Positions 55,725-64,000 of a stretch of DNA of 64,000 nt are shown here, in pieces. The stretch lies in NCBI RefSeq assembly GCF_015291745.1, contig NZ_CP030059.1, positions 186,001 through 250,000 of the forward strand, given 5' to 3'. Both the position numbers and the translations under genes were made by a program. The notes under the pieces are model-generated. The model made no database searches. It saw only the letters and a list, made by a program, of their open reading frames with translations, and was not told where the DNA came from. Position 1 is the stretch's first letter. The number at the start of each line of letters is the position of its first letter. The DNA comes from Bradyrhizobium sp. CCBAU 53351 (lineage in GTDB: Bacteria; Pseudomonadota; Alphaproteobacteria; Rhizobiales; Xanthobacteraceae).

Positions 55725-56939
55725 CTAACCCAGAGTCTCGACCAGGCGATGCAACGCCTGCGCCGTGGTCTCACCATCCTGCACCAGCGCGAGACGAATG
55801 TAGCCCGCGCCGGGATTGAATCCGTCAGGTTGCTGTCGCGCCAGGAAGCTGCCGGGCACCACGCGCACACCTGCTTCCTTGAAAAGCTTGAGCGTCACGG
55901 ACACGTCGTCGCCGATCCCCGACGTATTGAGCCAGACGCAGAAGCCGGCATCGGGCCGGCGATAGCCGTAACGGTTGCCGATGATCTGGTCGGCGAGGTC
56001 GAACTTGATCCGGTACAGCCTGCGGTTCTCCTCGACATGCGCTTCGTCGCCGTAGGCGAAGGTCGCGACATGCTGCAGCGGCACCGGCACCTGGGGCGCT
56101 GCGATGTTGCGCAGCTCCAGGAACATGCCGATGAATATCTTGTCGCCGGCGGCGAAGCCGACGCGCAGGCCCGGCAGGTTCGAGCGCTTCGATAGCGACT
56201 GGAACGCGGCCACGCGGGTGAAATCCGCGCCCGCGCATTCGAGCGCGCTGCCCGGCGCTTCGCGGGTGTAGATCTCCGAATAGCATTCGTCGCTGAGGAT
56301 CATGAAGCCGTAGCGATCGGCGAGGCGCTTCAGGCGCGTGAAGTAATCGCGCGAGGCGACCGAGCCTTGCGGGTTGGCAGGCGAGGCCAGATAGAACGCC
56401 ACGGTGCGCGCCAGCGTTGCCTCGTCGATGGCGTCGAGATCAGGCAGGAAGCCGTTTTCGACCGTGGTCGGCAGATAGACTGGCTCGCAGGCGGCAGCGA
56501 GAGCGCCGGCGCCATAGACTGGATAGAACGGGTTCGGCATCAGGATGGCGGGCTTGCCGGGGCGCGGGCCGACATAGCGCGCGGCTGCGATCGCGGCGAG
56601 GAACAGGCCCTCCCGGCTGCCATTGAGCACGAGAATCTCGCCCTTGGGGTCGAGCGCCCGCGGCAGCTTGAAGCGCGACGACATCCAGGCGCTTGCGGCC
56701 TGGCGGAACGGGTCGGTGCCCTGGTTCATCGGGTAACGCCCGAAATCGGCGATGTGCTTGGCCAGCACCGGCCCGACGAAATCGGGCACGGGATGCTGCG
56801 GTTCGCCGACCGCAAGCGAAATCAAGGGCTTGCCAGGCTGATGCGGCGCCAGCAGCTCGTTCAGACGGACGAAGGGCGAGCGTTCGTTGTTGGAGCTTCC
56901 ACCGGCCTGCGGCGCACGGGATGAAGCGGTCATGACCAT
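55725..56939 (-). CDS. Class I/II aminotransferase (DapC-like)
   Basis: A roughly 404-residue PLP-dependent fold-type I aminotransferase. Visible are [54 protein letters not shown] and the PLP lysine in [17 protein letters not shown], with the closing arginine segment GYIRLALV. The [12 protein letters not shown] variant and overall pattern fit succinyldiaminopimelate or related aminotransferases of the lysine pathway; other class-I activities are possible. ATG 56939 and ATG 56933 are both plausible. It ends 14 bp before ftsK, same strand. Confidence 0.85.
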   Translation of the reverse strand: MVMTASSRAPQAGGSSNNERSPFVRLNELLAPHQPGKPLISLAVGEPQHPVPDFVGPVLAKHIADFGRYPMNQGTDPFRQAASAWMSSRFKLPRALDPKGEILVLNGSREGLFLAAIAAARYVGPRPGKPAILMPNPFYPVYGAGALAAACEPVYLPTTVENGFLPDLDAIDEATLARTVAFYLASPANPQGSVASRDYFTRLKRLADRYGFMILSDECYSEIYTREAPGSALECAGADFTRVAAFQSLSKRSNLPGLRVGFAAGDKIFIGMFLELRNIAAPQVPVPLQHVATFAYGDEAHVEENRRLYRIKFDLADQIIGNRYGYRRPDAGFCVWLNTSGIGDDVSVTLKLFKEAGVRVVPGSFLARQQPDGFNPGAGYIRLALVQDGETTAQALHRLVETLG

Positions 56940-57114
56940 TCTGGGCGCCAGTACTCTTGGAACAGCCGGTCGCAGCACGGCGCCGGCGGGAAGCGGTTCA
57001 GTTCACCATAGATAGGGCGAGGTTAAGACGCGATTAACCATCGGTCGGCAGGTGCGTCCAGAGCTGGAATATTGAGGCCGGATAACAACGGGATGCGGGC
57101 GTGTTCGGGGGCTG

Positions 57115-57200
57115 CGTCATGGCCGGGCTTGTCCCGGCCATCCACGCCTTTCGGGCAGCACTCAAGAAACTGGATGCCCCGGACAAGCCCGAGCATGACG
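57115..57200. repeat. Palindromic intergenic element (CGTCATGGCCGGG type)
   Basis: Outer arms at 57115-57134 and 57181-57200 match as inverted repeats at 18 of 20 bases (CGTCATGGCCGGGCTTGTCC against its inverse). GTCCCGGCCATCCACGCC follows the left arm. It occupies the gap between the GFA-family gene and the aminotransferase gene. Confidence 0.8.
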
Positions 57201-57221
57201 AGCTTGGCAAGCCTCCCGGCC

Positions 57222-57626
57222 TCAGCGCCCCGGCAGTTTCTCGAACGTCTTCATGCCCGCGGGGATCGCATGGAATTCCTGGATGTCGCAGGTGTAGATC
57301 GCCATCTGCGGATGGAACTGGGTCGGATCGTCCAGCGTGCCGACCTTCACCACCACGGCGGGCAGGCCCGGAACCTTGGTCACCAGATGGGTGCCGCATT
57401 CGGCGCAGAACTCACGCGTGACGGCGCGTTCGAGGTCCTTGCGGGTGAACTGCTTGGGCTGACCCTTGGTGTAGCTGAAGCCGGCCACCGGCATCGCGAT
57501 GAAGGTGTTGGGCGCGCCGCCCGAGATGTACTGGCACTCGCGGCAATGACACTGGGCCTGCATCATCGGGTCGCCCTCGGCCTGGTAGCGCACTTCGCCG
57601 CAATAACATCCGCCTTCCAAACGCAT
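57222..57626 (-). CDS. GFA-family protein (CENP-V/GFA zinc-binding domain)
   Basis: A 134-residue protein of the GFA/CENP-V domain family, with the zinc-binding cysteines in LEGGCYCGEVRY, AQCHCRECQYISGG and REFCAECGTHLV. Members include glutathione-dependent formaldehyde-activating enzyme (Gfa) but most, like this one, lack evidence for that activity. A strong GGGAGGT nine bases before ATG 57626 fixes the start; the frame is open upstream. It stands alone between a repeat and the amtB terminator. Confidence 0.9.
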   Translation of the reverse strand: MRLEGGCYCGEVRYQAEGDPMMQAQCHCRECQYISGGAPNTFIAMPVAGFSYTKGQPKQFTRKDLERAVTREFCAECGTHLVTKVPGLPAVVVKVGTLDDPTQFHPQMAIYTCDIQEFHAIPAGMKTFEKLPGR

Positions 57627-57734
57627 GACGACCTCCCGCTTGTTGTTTCTTATGGGCGACATTTCTGCGCCGCCGGTGCGGAATGGCAATCCCTTTCTTC
57701 GCTGCGAAATCAAAAACAGCCGCGCGAAAAGAAA

Positions 57735-57760
57735 GGGGCTCCAGCTTGCGCTGGAGCCCC
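57735..57760 (-). terminator. Intrinsic terminator of the glnK-amtB operon
   Basis: A perfect 11-bp stem GGGGCTCCAGC/GCTGGAGCCCC with a 4-nt loop. Read on the minus strand it is followed by a TTTCTTTT tract (57727-57734), as expected downstream of amtB. Confidence 0.85.
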
Positions 57761-57809
57761 TCAACGGTCAGGGCATTGCCGGGTATGTGCCCGGACCGTA
57801 GTTGTGGAC

Positions 57810-57829
57810 GCGGTCTCCGGGGAGACCGC
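57810..57829 (-). other. Hairpin just after amtB
   Basis: GCGGTCTCC-GG-GGAGACCGC, a 9-bp perfect stem 14 bp beyond the amtB stop. No T tract follows, so it more likely protects the mRNA 3' end than terminates; the stronger terminator lies about 50 bp further on. Confidence 0.6.
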
Positions 57830-57843
57830 GCCCGGGAGGAGCC

Positions 57844-59292
57844 TTACATGTTGTAGGCGCGCTCGGTGTGCTCGGTGATGTCGAGGCCTTCACGCTCGCT
57901 CTCGACATTGGTGCGCAGACCGACGATCACGTCGACGACCTTGTAGAGGATCGCCGAACCGACGCCCGACCACACCAGCGTAGTTCCGACGCCCCAGATC
58001 TGGGACATCATCTGCGCCGCGAAGTCGTAGTCGGCGACCTTCGGCGGGATCGCGGTATAGTCGATGATGCCGGCGCCGCCGAGGGCGGGGTTGACGAGAA
58101 TGCCGGTGCCGAGGGCGCCGACGATGCCGCCGACGCAGTGCACGCCGAACACATCGAGGGAGTCGTCATAGCCGAGCGCGTTCTTCACGACGGTGCAGAA
58201 GAACAGGCAGACCACGCCGACGATGAGGCCGAGGACGATCGCGCCCATCACGCCGGAGAAGCCGGCGGCGGGGGTGACAGCCACGAGGCCCGCGACAGCG
58301 CCGGAGATGACGCCGAGCACCGACGGATGGCCCTTGATGATCCACTCCGCGAACATCCACGACAGCGCGGCGGCCGCGGTGGCGACGAAGGAGTTGGTCA
58401 TGGCGAGCGCTGCGCCGCCGTTGGCTTCGAGGTTGGAGCCGGCGTTGAAGCCGAACCAGCCGACCCAGAGCAGCGAGGCGCCGATCATCGACATGGTCAG
58501 CGAGTGCGGAGCCATCAGCTCCTTGCCGTAACCGACGCGCTTGCCAATCAGGAGAGCGCCGACGAGGCCTGCGATGCCGGCGTTGATGTGCACCACGGTG
58601 CCGCCCGCGAAGTCGATCGCGCCCTTCTTGAAGATCCAGCCGGCGTCGGCGTTGATCTCGTCGAGCTTGGCCTGCGCCGCGGTCTTCGCCGCCGCGTCAG
58701 TCGCCGCGGCAAGAGCCTTGGCAGCGTCCTGGATCATGTCCGGGCCCGGCCAGTACCAGACCATGTGCGCGATCGGGAAGTAGATCAGCGTGACCCAGAG
58801 CGGGATGAACAGCGCGATCGCCGAGAACTTCATGCGCTCGGCAAAGGCGCCGACGATGAGGGCGGGGGTGATCGCCGCGAAGGTCATCTGGAAGCACATG
58901 TAGATGAGCTCCGAGATGTTGGCGTCGACCGAGAAGGTCGCGGCCTTCGAGTCGGTGGTGACGCCCATCATGAAGGCCTTGGAGAAGCCGCCGATGAAGT
59001 CGGAGCCGCCGGTGAAGGCCAGGCTGTAGCCGTACACGGCCCAGATCACGGTGACGACGCAGACGGTGTAGAACACCTGCATCAGGACGGAGAGCATGTT
59101 CTTGGAACGGACGAGACCGCCGTAGAACAGCGCGAGGCCGGGAATCGTCATCAACAGCACGAGCACTGTCGATGTCAGCATCCAGGCGTTGTCTCCCTTG
59201 TTGACCGTTGGCTCGGCGTAGGCTGCGGTCGCAGCGAACAGGCCGACTGCGAGAGCCGCCAATCCCGCGCCATAGGGACGCTTGAACGTCAT
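57844..59292 (-). CDS. amtB: Ammonium transporter AmtB (copy 1)
   Basis: A 482-residue ammonium channel/transporter with a cleavable signal peptide (LAVGLFAATAAYAEP) and eleven membrane helices. Conserved pore segments include ALFYGGLVRSKN, HMVWYWPGPD, VHINAGIAGLVGALL, the twin-histidine region DVFGVHCVGGIVGALGTG and C-terminal REGLDITEH, the PII-binding tail. An insert of about 25 residues rich in Ala and Lys lies after helix 5. AGGAG eight bases before ATG 59292 fixes the start. It follows glnK by 38 bp. Confidence 0.96.
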   Translation of the reverse strand: MTFKRPYGAGLAALAVGLFAATAAYAEPTVNKGDNAWMLTSTVLVLLMTIPGLALFYGGLVRSKNMLSVLMQVFYTVCVVTVIWAVYGYSLAFTGGSDFIGGFSKAFMMGVTTDSKAATFSVDANISELIYMCFQMTFAAITPALIVGAFAERMKFSAIALFIPLWVTLIYFPIAHMVWYWPGPDMIQDAAKALAAATDAAAKTAAQAKLDEINADAGWIFKKGAIDFAGGTVVHINAGIAGLVGALLIGKRVGYGKELMAPHSLTMSMIGASLLWVGWFGFNAGSNLEANGGAALAMTNSFVATAAAALSWMFAEWIIKGHPSVLGVISGAVAGLVAVTPAAGFSGVMGAIVLGLIVGVVCLFFCTVVKNALGYDDSLDVFGVHCVGGIVGALGTGILVNPALGGAGIIDYTAIPPKVADYDFAAQMMSQIWGVGTTLVWSGVGSAILYKVVDVIVGLRTNVESEREGLDITEHTERAYNM

Positions 59293-59330
59293 ATTATTCA
59301 CTCCTGATTGGATAATGGTTGAGCGCGAAA

Positions 59331-59669
59331 TCAAAGGGCCGCGGCATCGGCCTCGCCGGTGCGGATACGCACCGCGTGGTCAAGGTTGATGACGAAGATC
59401 TTGCCGTCGCCGATCTGTCCGGTCTTGGCGGCGGACGTGATGGCGTCGATGGTCTTGTCGACCTGGTCGGAGGCGACAGCGACCTCGATCTTGATCTTGG
59501 GCAGGAAGCTCACGGCATATTCGGCACCGCGATAGATTTCCGTATGGCCCTTCTGGCGGCCATATCCCTTGACTTCCGTCACCGTGAGACCGTGAACGCC
59601 GATGGCGGTCAGGGCGTCACGGACTTCTTCCAGCTTGAATGGCTTGATAATCGCCATAACAATTTTCAT
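59331..59669 (-). CDS. glnK: PII signal-transduction protein GlnK (copy 1)
   Basis: A 112-residue PII protein that binds ATP/ADP and 2-oxoglutarate and blocks AmtB when nitrogen is plentiful. The T loop [18 protein letters not shown] ends with the uridylylated Tyr51; the B-loop [12 protein letters not shown] and the C-terminal TGEADAAAL are as usual. It lies directly upstream of amtB copy 1, the standard glnK-amtB operon. A sigma-54-type promoter is visible about 105 bp upstream. Confidence 0.96.
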   Translation of the reverse strand: MKIVMAIIKPFKLEEVRDALTAIGVHGLTVTEVKGYGRQKGHTEIYRGAEYAVSFLPKIKIEVAVASDQVDKTIDAITSAAKTGQIGDGKIFVINLDHAVRIRTGEADAAAL

Positions 59670-59772
59670 GGGTCCTATCCCCGCTTGGGCCCGGTCCGGA
59701 CATGGCCGGGCGTTCTCGACTGGTTCGCCACGAGGGAGAAGTTCACTACGCGGGCACAGCCGGACCCATAGA

Positions 59773-59788
59773 ATCAAATGCCGTGCCA
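59773..59788 (-). promoter_or_regulatory. Sigma-54-like promoter of glnK copy 1
   Basis: On the minus strand the sequence reads TGGCACGGCATTTGAT. This matches the RpoN consensus TGGCACG-N4-TTGC(A/T) with correct GG-N10 spacing, except that the -12 GC is GA. It is oriented toward glnK, about 105 bp from the ATG, as expected for an NtrC-controlled nitrogen operon. Confidence 0.6.
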
Positions 59789-59915
59789 GATCGGGCGCGT
59801 TGCCTAATGGACTATGAAAACGGGGGTTTTCGCGTTTGGCGGGTATTGCAGTGCGGTGCGCTATTCCGTCGCGCCCAAAACGTGGTCATGCCTGCTCAAA
59901 AGGAGTGCACGACAG

Positions 59916-59950
59916 GCTGCCGACACAATGTTGCTCATGTGTCGGGCAGC
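59916..59950. repeat. Stem-loop after amtB copy 2
   Basis: GCTGCCGACACA (59916-59927) pairs with TGTGTCGGGCAGC (59938-59950), 12 to 13 bp with one bulge. A five-A run follows on the plus strand (five T before the stem on the minus strand), which is the wrong side for terminating amtB copy 2. Its role is unclear. Confidence 0.55.
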
Positions 59951-59976
59951 AAAAAGGTAATTACGTAGCGTCAGCG

Positions 59977-61278
59977 TTATTGCAGGGCTTCGCCGTGTTG
60001 CGAAATATCCAGCCCTTCGAGCTCGTGCTCACGGGATACGCGCAGTGGCACGAACAGGCCGACCAGCTTGAGCAGGACGAAGCTCACGCCGGCCGACCAG
60101 ACGAAGGTGGCGGCGATCCCGTACAACTGGATCAGCACCTGCTGCGGATGGCCCTCGAACAGGCCGGCGGTGCCGCCGATGGCGCTGGTTGCGAACACGC
60201 CGGCGAGCAGGGTCCCGGTCAGGCCGCCGATGCCGTGGACGCCGAACACGTCGAGCGAATCGTCATAGTTGAAGCGGTGCTTCAGCCAGGTGCAGGCCCA
60301 ATAGCAGACCGCACCGGCGACAATGCCGATGACGATGCCGTGCCAGGGCGCCACGAAGCCGGAGGCCGGCGTGATGGTGCCAAGCCCGGCCACCGCGCCG
60401 GAGATCATGCCGAGCACGGAGGGCTTGCGCCGCGTCGACCATTCGATCGCACCCCAGGTCAACGCGCCTGAGCAGGCCGCAAGATGCGTGGCGATGATCG
60501 CCATCACCGCGCGTGAATTGGCCGCGCCGGCCGAGCCGCCGTTGAAGCCGAACCAGCCGACCCACAGCAGGCCGGTGCCCATCACCGCGAGCGACAGATC
60601 GAACGGCGAGAGATTTTCGGAGCCGTAGCCTTGGCGACGCCCCATCACCTTCGCCGCAATGAGGCCGGAGGTGCCGGCCGACAGGTGCACCACGAGGCCG
60701 CCGGCGAAATCCAGCACGCCCATGCTGTTGAGAAAGCCGCCGCCCCACACCCAATGCGCCAGCGGAATGTAGACGAAGATGAACCAGGCCACGGAGAACA
60801 GAAGATAGGCGGAGAACCGCATCCGGTCGGCGACCGAGCCTGCGACCAGCGCCACCGTGATGATGGCAAACGTCATCTGGTACAGCATGAACAGCGCTTC
60901 AGGGATGGTCTTCGCCGCCGGATTGACGCTGTCCATGGTCATGCCGGCGAGAAACCAGCGGTCGAGCGTGCCGATCCACGGGCCATCGCCGACGAAGCAG
61001 AGCGAATAGCCGAACGCGACCCAGAGGATGGAGATCAGCGCGACCGCGGCGAGGCTCTGCGCCATGGTGGCGAGCACGTTCTTCTTGCGCACCATGCCGG
61101 AATAGAACAGGGCGAGGCCCGGGATCGTCATCATCAGCACCAGCGCGGTGGCGACGATCATCCAGGCGGTATCGGCGGCGTTGATCTCACTTGTCGCGGC
61201 TTGCGCCGGCGCGGCCATGACCAACGCAATTCCGATCGGCGCAGCCATGACAGCTGCGCGGCGCAACAATCCCGCCAT
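59977..61278 (-). CDS. Ammonium transporter AmtB (copy 2)
   Basis: A 433-residue second Amt-family transporter. It has a signal peptide (IGIALVMAAPAQAA), ALFYSGMVRKKN, HWVWGGGFL with the Trp-rich vestibule, VVHLSAGTSGLIAAKV, and the second pore histidine in DVFGVHGIGGLTGTLL. The C-terminus ends HELEGLDISQHGE, the PII-contact tail. A GGGGGGAA directly upstream supports ATG 61278. It differs clearly from copy 1, including lack of its alanine-rich insert. It follows glnK copy 2 by 129 bp. Confidence 0.95.
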   Translation of the reverse strand: MAGLLRRAAVMAAPIGIALVMAAPAQAATSEINAADTAWMIVATALVLMMTIPGLALFYSGMVRKKNVLATMAQSLAAVALISILWVAFGYSLCFVGDGPWIGTLDRWFLAGMTMDSVNPAAKTIPEALFMLYQMTFAIITVALVAGSVADRMRFSAYLLFSVAWFIFVYIPLAHWVWGGGFLNSMGVLDFAGGLVVHLSAGTSGLIAAKVMGRRQGYGSENLSPFDLSLAVMGTGLLWVGWFGFNGGSAGAANSRAVMAIIATHLAACSGALTWGAIEWSTRRKPSVLGMISGAVAGLGTITPASGFVAPWHGIVIGIVAGAVCYWACTWLKHRFNYDDSLDVFGVHGIGGLTGTLLAGVFATSAIGGTAGLFEGHPQQVLIQLYGIAATFVWSAGVSFVLLKLVGLFVPLRVSREHELEGLDISQHGEALQ

Positions 61279-61407
61279 ATCGTTCCCCCCGGCATCAATT
61301 GGCGTCACACAAGCTAGCGTCGTTGCTGGTGCGATCGAAGAAGATCAAAGTGTTTTCGCGCGAAGTGGATACCGGTTCGCGTGAAGAAAACGCGTCAAAA
61401 CAAGAAT

Positions 61408-61797
<390 letters not shown>

Positions 61798-61993
61798 TCA
61801 ATCTGGCATCTTTCCGGGCAAATGGCACAAAAAACTTGCAGATTGAAGCGCAAAAACGTTTGGCCAAGGGCGGTCATGTGAACGGCCGCCTCTGTACAGG
61901 GCAACCGTTCATCCTTCACAATGCATTTTTGGCATGGATTACGGTGAACCCGGGCCGGCCGAGCGGTACATAAGTATTTTGAGGGGACGCTTC

Positions 61994-62884
61994 ATGGCGA
62001 GTTGGTTCTACGCATCCGAGGGCAAGCAGCAGGGGCCCTTTCCGGAAGGGCAATTCCGCGACCTCGTTGCCCAGGGTGTGGTGCGCCCGGATACGCTGGT
62101 GTGGACCGAGGGCATGGCCGGCTGGCAGAAGGCCGCCGAAATCCCCGGCCTGGTCGGGGGCGGCGGCGCGCCGCCGATGATCCCGGCGGGCGGCCCGCCG
62201 ATGATGGGCTCCCGTGTTTCTGCTGGTGACGCCGGCGGCGGATCGCTGGCCGTCGATTTCGGCATCCTCGAGTTCACCTGGCGCACGCTCGTCTTCGTGA
62301 TTGGCTCGTGCTTCATCATCCCGGTGCCGTGGCTATTTGTCTGGTACCTGAACTGGATCGTGCCCTGCGTGAAGGTCCCCGGACGGCCGAATCTCAGCTT
62401 CACCGGCACTGCGATGACGCTGGTGCCATGGTTCTTCGGCTTCATCGTTCTGGCGATCGCGATCGGTTTCGTCGGCAGCCAGCTGCTGAGCAATCTGCTG
62501 TTCATCGTCCAGATCGTGCTCTACTGGCTGCTGGTCAAATGGATGATCGCCAACCTCGCCTCCAGCGGGCAGCCGCTGGGCTTGAGCTTCACCGGCTCGG
62601 TCTGGGCCTATATCGGCTGGAATTTGCTGTTTGCGATTTCCATCATCACCATCATCGGCTGGGCCTGGGTCGCCGCAGCCCAGATGCGCTGGTTCTGCCG
62701 CAGCATCGAGGGCACGCGGCGCGAGATCGTGTTCAAGGGCTCGGGCCTCGACATCCTCTGGCGCGGCATCGTCGCTGCGATCCTGAGCAGCCTGATCATC
62801 CCGATTCCGTGGGTGTATCGCTGGATCATGAACTGGTTCGCGTCGCAGACCGAGCTCGCTCCGCGCGGGTCTCTTGGTGCTTGA
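61994..62884 (+). CDS. DUF4339 (GYF_2) plus DUF898-like membrane protein
   Basis: A 296-residue protein. The N-terminal 55 residues form a GYF_2/DUF4339 domain (WFYASEGKQQGPFPEGQFRD, WTEGMAGWQKAAEIPGL), a putative protein-protein or proline-rich-peptide binding module. A glycine/proline linker follows, then about six membrane helices in a DUF898-like region with repeated IIPIPW/IIPVPW sequences (three occurrences). GAGGGGA precedes ATG 61994. Function unknown. Confidence 0.8.
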   Translation: MASWFYASEGKQQGPFPEGQFRDLVAQGVVRPDTLVWTEGMAGWQKAAEIPGLVGGGGAPPMIPAGGPPMMGSRVSAGDAGGGSLAVDFGILEFTWRTLVFVIGSCFIIPVPWLFVWYLNWIVPCVKVPGRPNLSFTGTAMTLVPWFFGFIVLAIAIGFVGSQLLSNLLFIVQIVLYWLLVKWMIANLASSGQPLGLSFTGSVWAYIGWNLLFAISIITIIGWAWVAAAQMRWFCRSIEGTRREIVFKGSGLDILWRGIVAAILSSLIIPIPWVYRWIMNWFASQTELAPRGSLGA

Positions 62885-62924
62885 TCTCGAAAGCCTCGAA
62901 CGCGAGACCTCGCGTTCGAGGTGA

Positions 62925-63788
62925 TCATCCCTTGCGCTCGCGCACGGAGCCTTCCTGCGCGACGGAGGCGACCAATGTGCCGTCGGGCTTGAAGATCGAG
63001 CCGCGGGTCAAGCCGCGGCCGCCGCGCGCATTCGGCGAATCCTGGGCGTAGAGCAGCCATTCGTCGGCGCGGAATGGGCGGTGAAACCACATGGCGTGAT
63101 CGAGGCTCGCCGGCATCATGCGCTTGTCGAACAGCGTGCGGCCATAGCGCGCCATGATCGCATCCAGCAGCGAGAAGTCCGAGGCATAGGCGAGCGCGCA
63201 CATGTGCAGCGCCGGGTCGTCGGGCAGCTTCGCGGCGGTCTTGATCCAGACATGGATGCGGCCGTCGTCGATCTTCTGGCCGAAATAGCGGCCGAGTTCG
63301 ACCGGACGCAGCTCGATCGGCCGGTCCGATTCATAATAGCGGCGGATGAACTCCGGCATCTCCTTGAACATCGGCTGCTTCGCCACCTCCTCTGCCGTGA
63401 GCTTCTCCGGTGGTGGCACGTCGGGCATCTTGTCCTGGTGATCGAAGGCGCTTTCCTCCTCGGCATGGAACGAGACCATGATCGAGAAGATGGCGTTGCC
63501 GTGCTGGATCGCGGTGACCCGGCGGGTCGAATAGCTCTTGCCGTCGCGCAGACGTTCGACCTGGTAGATGATCGGGATCTGCGGATCGCCGGGCAGGATG
63601 AAATAGCAATGCAGCGAATGTGGCAGCCGCCCCTCGACGGTGCGGCAGGCCGCGACCATCGCCTGTCCGATCACCTGGCCGCCGAACACGCGCTGCCAGC
63701 TCGTCTTCGGGCTGTTGCCGCGGAACAGGTTCACCTCGAGCTGTTCGAGGTCGAGGATCGAAATGAGGTCGATCAGGCTCTTGGACAT
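62925..63788 (-). CDS. tesB: Acyl-CoA thioesterase II TesB
   Basis: A 287-residue TesB, a double hot-dog acyl-CoA thioesterase; length matches the family (286 in E. coli). Blocks are ILDLEQLEVNLFRG, WQRVFGGQVIGQAM, VTAIQHGNAIFSIMVSFH, ASDFSLLDAIMA and SLDHAMWFHRPFRADEWLLY with the catalytic aspartate. It is convergent with the DUF4339 gene. Upstream is a palindromic repeat. Confidence 0.96.
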   Translation of the reverse strand: MSKSLIDLISILDLEQLEVNLFRGNSPKTSWQRVFGGQVIGQAMVAACRTVEGRLPHSLHCYFILPGDPQIPIIYQVERLRDGKSYSTRRVTAIQHGNAIFSIMVSFHAEEESAFDHQDKMPDVPPPEKLTAEEVAKQPMFKEMPEFIRRYYESDRPIELRPVELGRYFGQKIDDGRIHVWIKTAAKLPDDPALHMCALAYASDFSLLDAIMARYGRTLFDKRMMPASLDHAMWFHRPFRADEWLLYAQDSPNARGGRGLTRGSIFKPDGTLVASVAQEGSVRERKG

Positions 63789-63807
63789 CGGGTGCTTTCA
63801 ATTGTCT

Positions 63808-63902
63808 CGTCATTCCGGAACATCGCGCCAGCGATGAACCCGGAATCCCGAGCTGATAACCTCGATATTCCGGGCTCGCGCATTGCGCGCCCCGGAATGA
63901 CG
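63808..63902. repeat. Palindromic intergenic element (CGTCATTCCGG type, copy 2)
   Basis: Outer arms CGTCATTCCGG (63808-63818) and CCGGAATGACG (63892-63902) are identical to those at 38649-38759. Interior CGAT/ATTCCGGG segments differ. It lies upstream of tesB. Confidence 0.85.
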
Positions 63903-64000
63903 GGAACGAAGGGCTCGCCGCCCTTGTTTCACCGCACTGTTTCGCCCAGCTCAAGTCTGCTAGCAAGACCGAGAATTGACCGGGAATTTGGGTATGTCGG

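Larger units (their letters stand above)
59670..59976. other. 307-bp gap between the two glnK-amtB operons
   Basis: This gap holds the sigma-54-like promoter of glnK copy 1 and a stem-loop near the end of amtB copy 2, both listed separately. I see no further gene and did not find a clear NtrC site of the TGCACC-N5-GGTGCA type. Confidence 0.6.

Noticed and set aside
53242..55728. An 828-codon open frame on the plus strand opposite ftsK
   Set aside because: It mirrors ftsK over its whole length. Long antisense frames are common in high-GC genes because of third-position bias, and the translation is low-complexity (Arg, Asp, Gln and His rich) with no domain.
61823..61840. TGGCAC...TTGCA on the plus strand upstream of the DUF4339 gene, resembling a sigma-54 promoter
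   Set aside because: There are 12 bases between the GG and GC elements instead of 10, and it points away from glnK copy 2.

Overview
The window is a high-GC alphaproteobacterial chromosome segment. Its gene order and its intergenic palindromes (for example CGTCATTCCGG...CCGGAATGACG) point to Bradyrhizobium or a close relative in the Nitrobacteraceae. It is almost entirely core genome: about 62 protein genes, no tRNA or rRNA gene and no CRISPR array that I could see, and one insertion sequence.

Layout: 1-5.4 kb holds the end of a Flp/Tad pilus operon (cpaB partial, cpaC, cpaD, cpaE), an opposed TPR lipoprotein gene and a PilZ gene. 5.6-12.2 kb carries comM/yifB, a hybrid histidine kinase, a histidine phosphatase gene broken by an exact 15-bp tandem duplication, and an AI-2E family permease. 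12.3-20.5 kb holds the leftward histidine cluster hisB-(DUF2628)-hisH-hisA-hisF-hisE-coaA, divergent from hslV...hslU. 20.5-28.2 kb contains leftward smr, mltA, tim44-like, dnaQ, coaE, maf and ppsR, plus rightward secB. 28.7-37.5 kb is the rightward block hemJ-rho-mnmE-mnmG-rsmG-parA-parB, followed by leftward holA, lptE and leuS.

The centre of the window looks like the chromosome origin. The 457-bp gap between ppsR (DUF299) and hemJ separates mostly leftward genes from mostly rightward genes. It contains four clustered GANTC sites, an AT-rich palindrome, near-consensus DnaA boxes and a CtrA-like site. Six copies of the parS core GTTTCACGTGAAAC lie 4-6.5 kb to the right, around mnmG and rsmG and next to parAB. 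In Caulobacter crescentus and Rickettsia prowazekii the origin likewise sits between hemE and the DUF299 gene; hemE is not present here.

42-51 kb is a mixed region with two GGDEF diguanylate cyclases, an unrecognised membrane protein, a HAD phosphatase, yggS, a hydratase, an L,D-transpeptidase, a CenR-like response regulator, a lone cyclic-nucleotide-binding protein and xthA. At 51.2-52.3 kb an IS110-family element sits inside a palindromic repeat. Its structured non-coding left side is a candidate bridge RNA, and its transposase frame runs out of the element into the 3' end of lolA.

52.3-64 kb holds lolA, ftsK, an aminotransferase, a GFA-family protein, two tandem glnK-amtB ammonium operons (one with a sigma-54-like promoter), a DUF4339 membrane protein and tesB. 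Repeated palindromic intergenic elements occur throughout.
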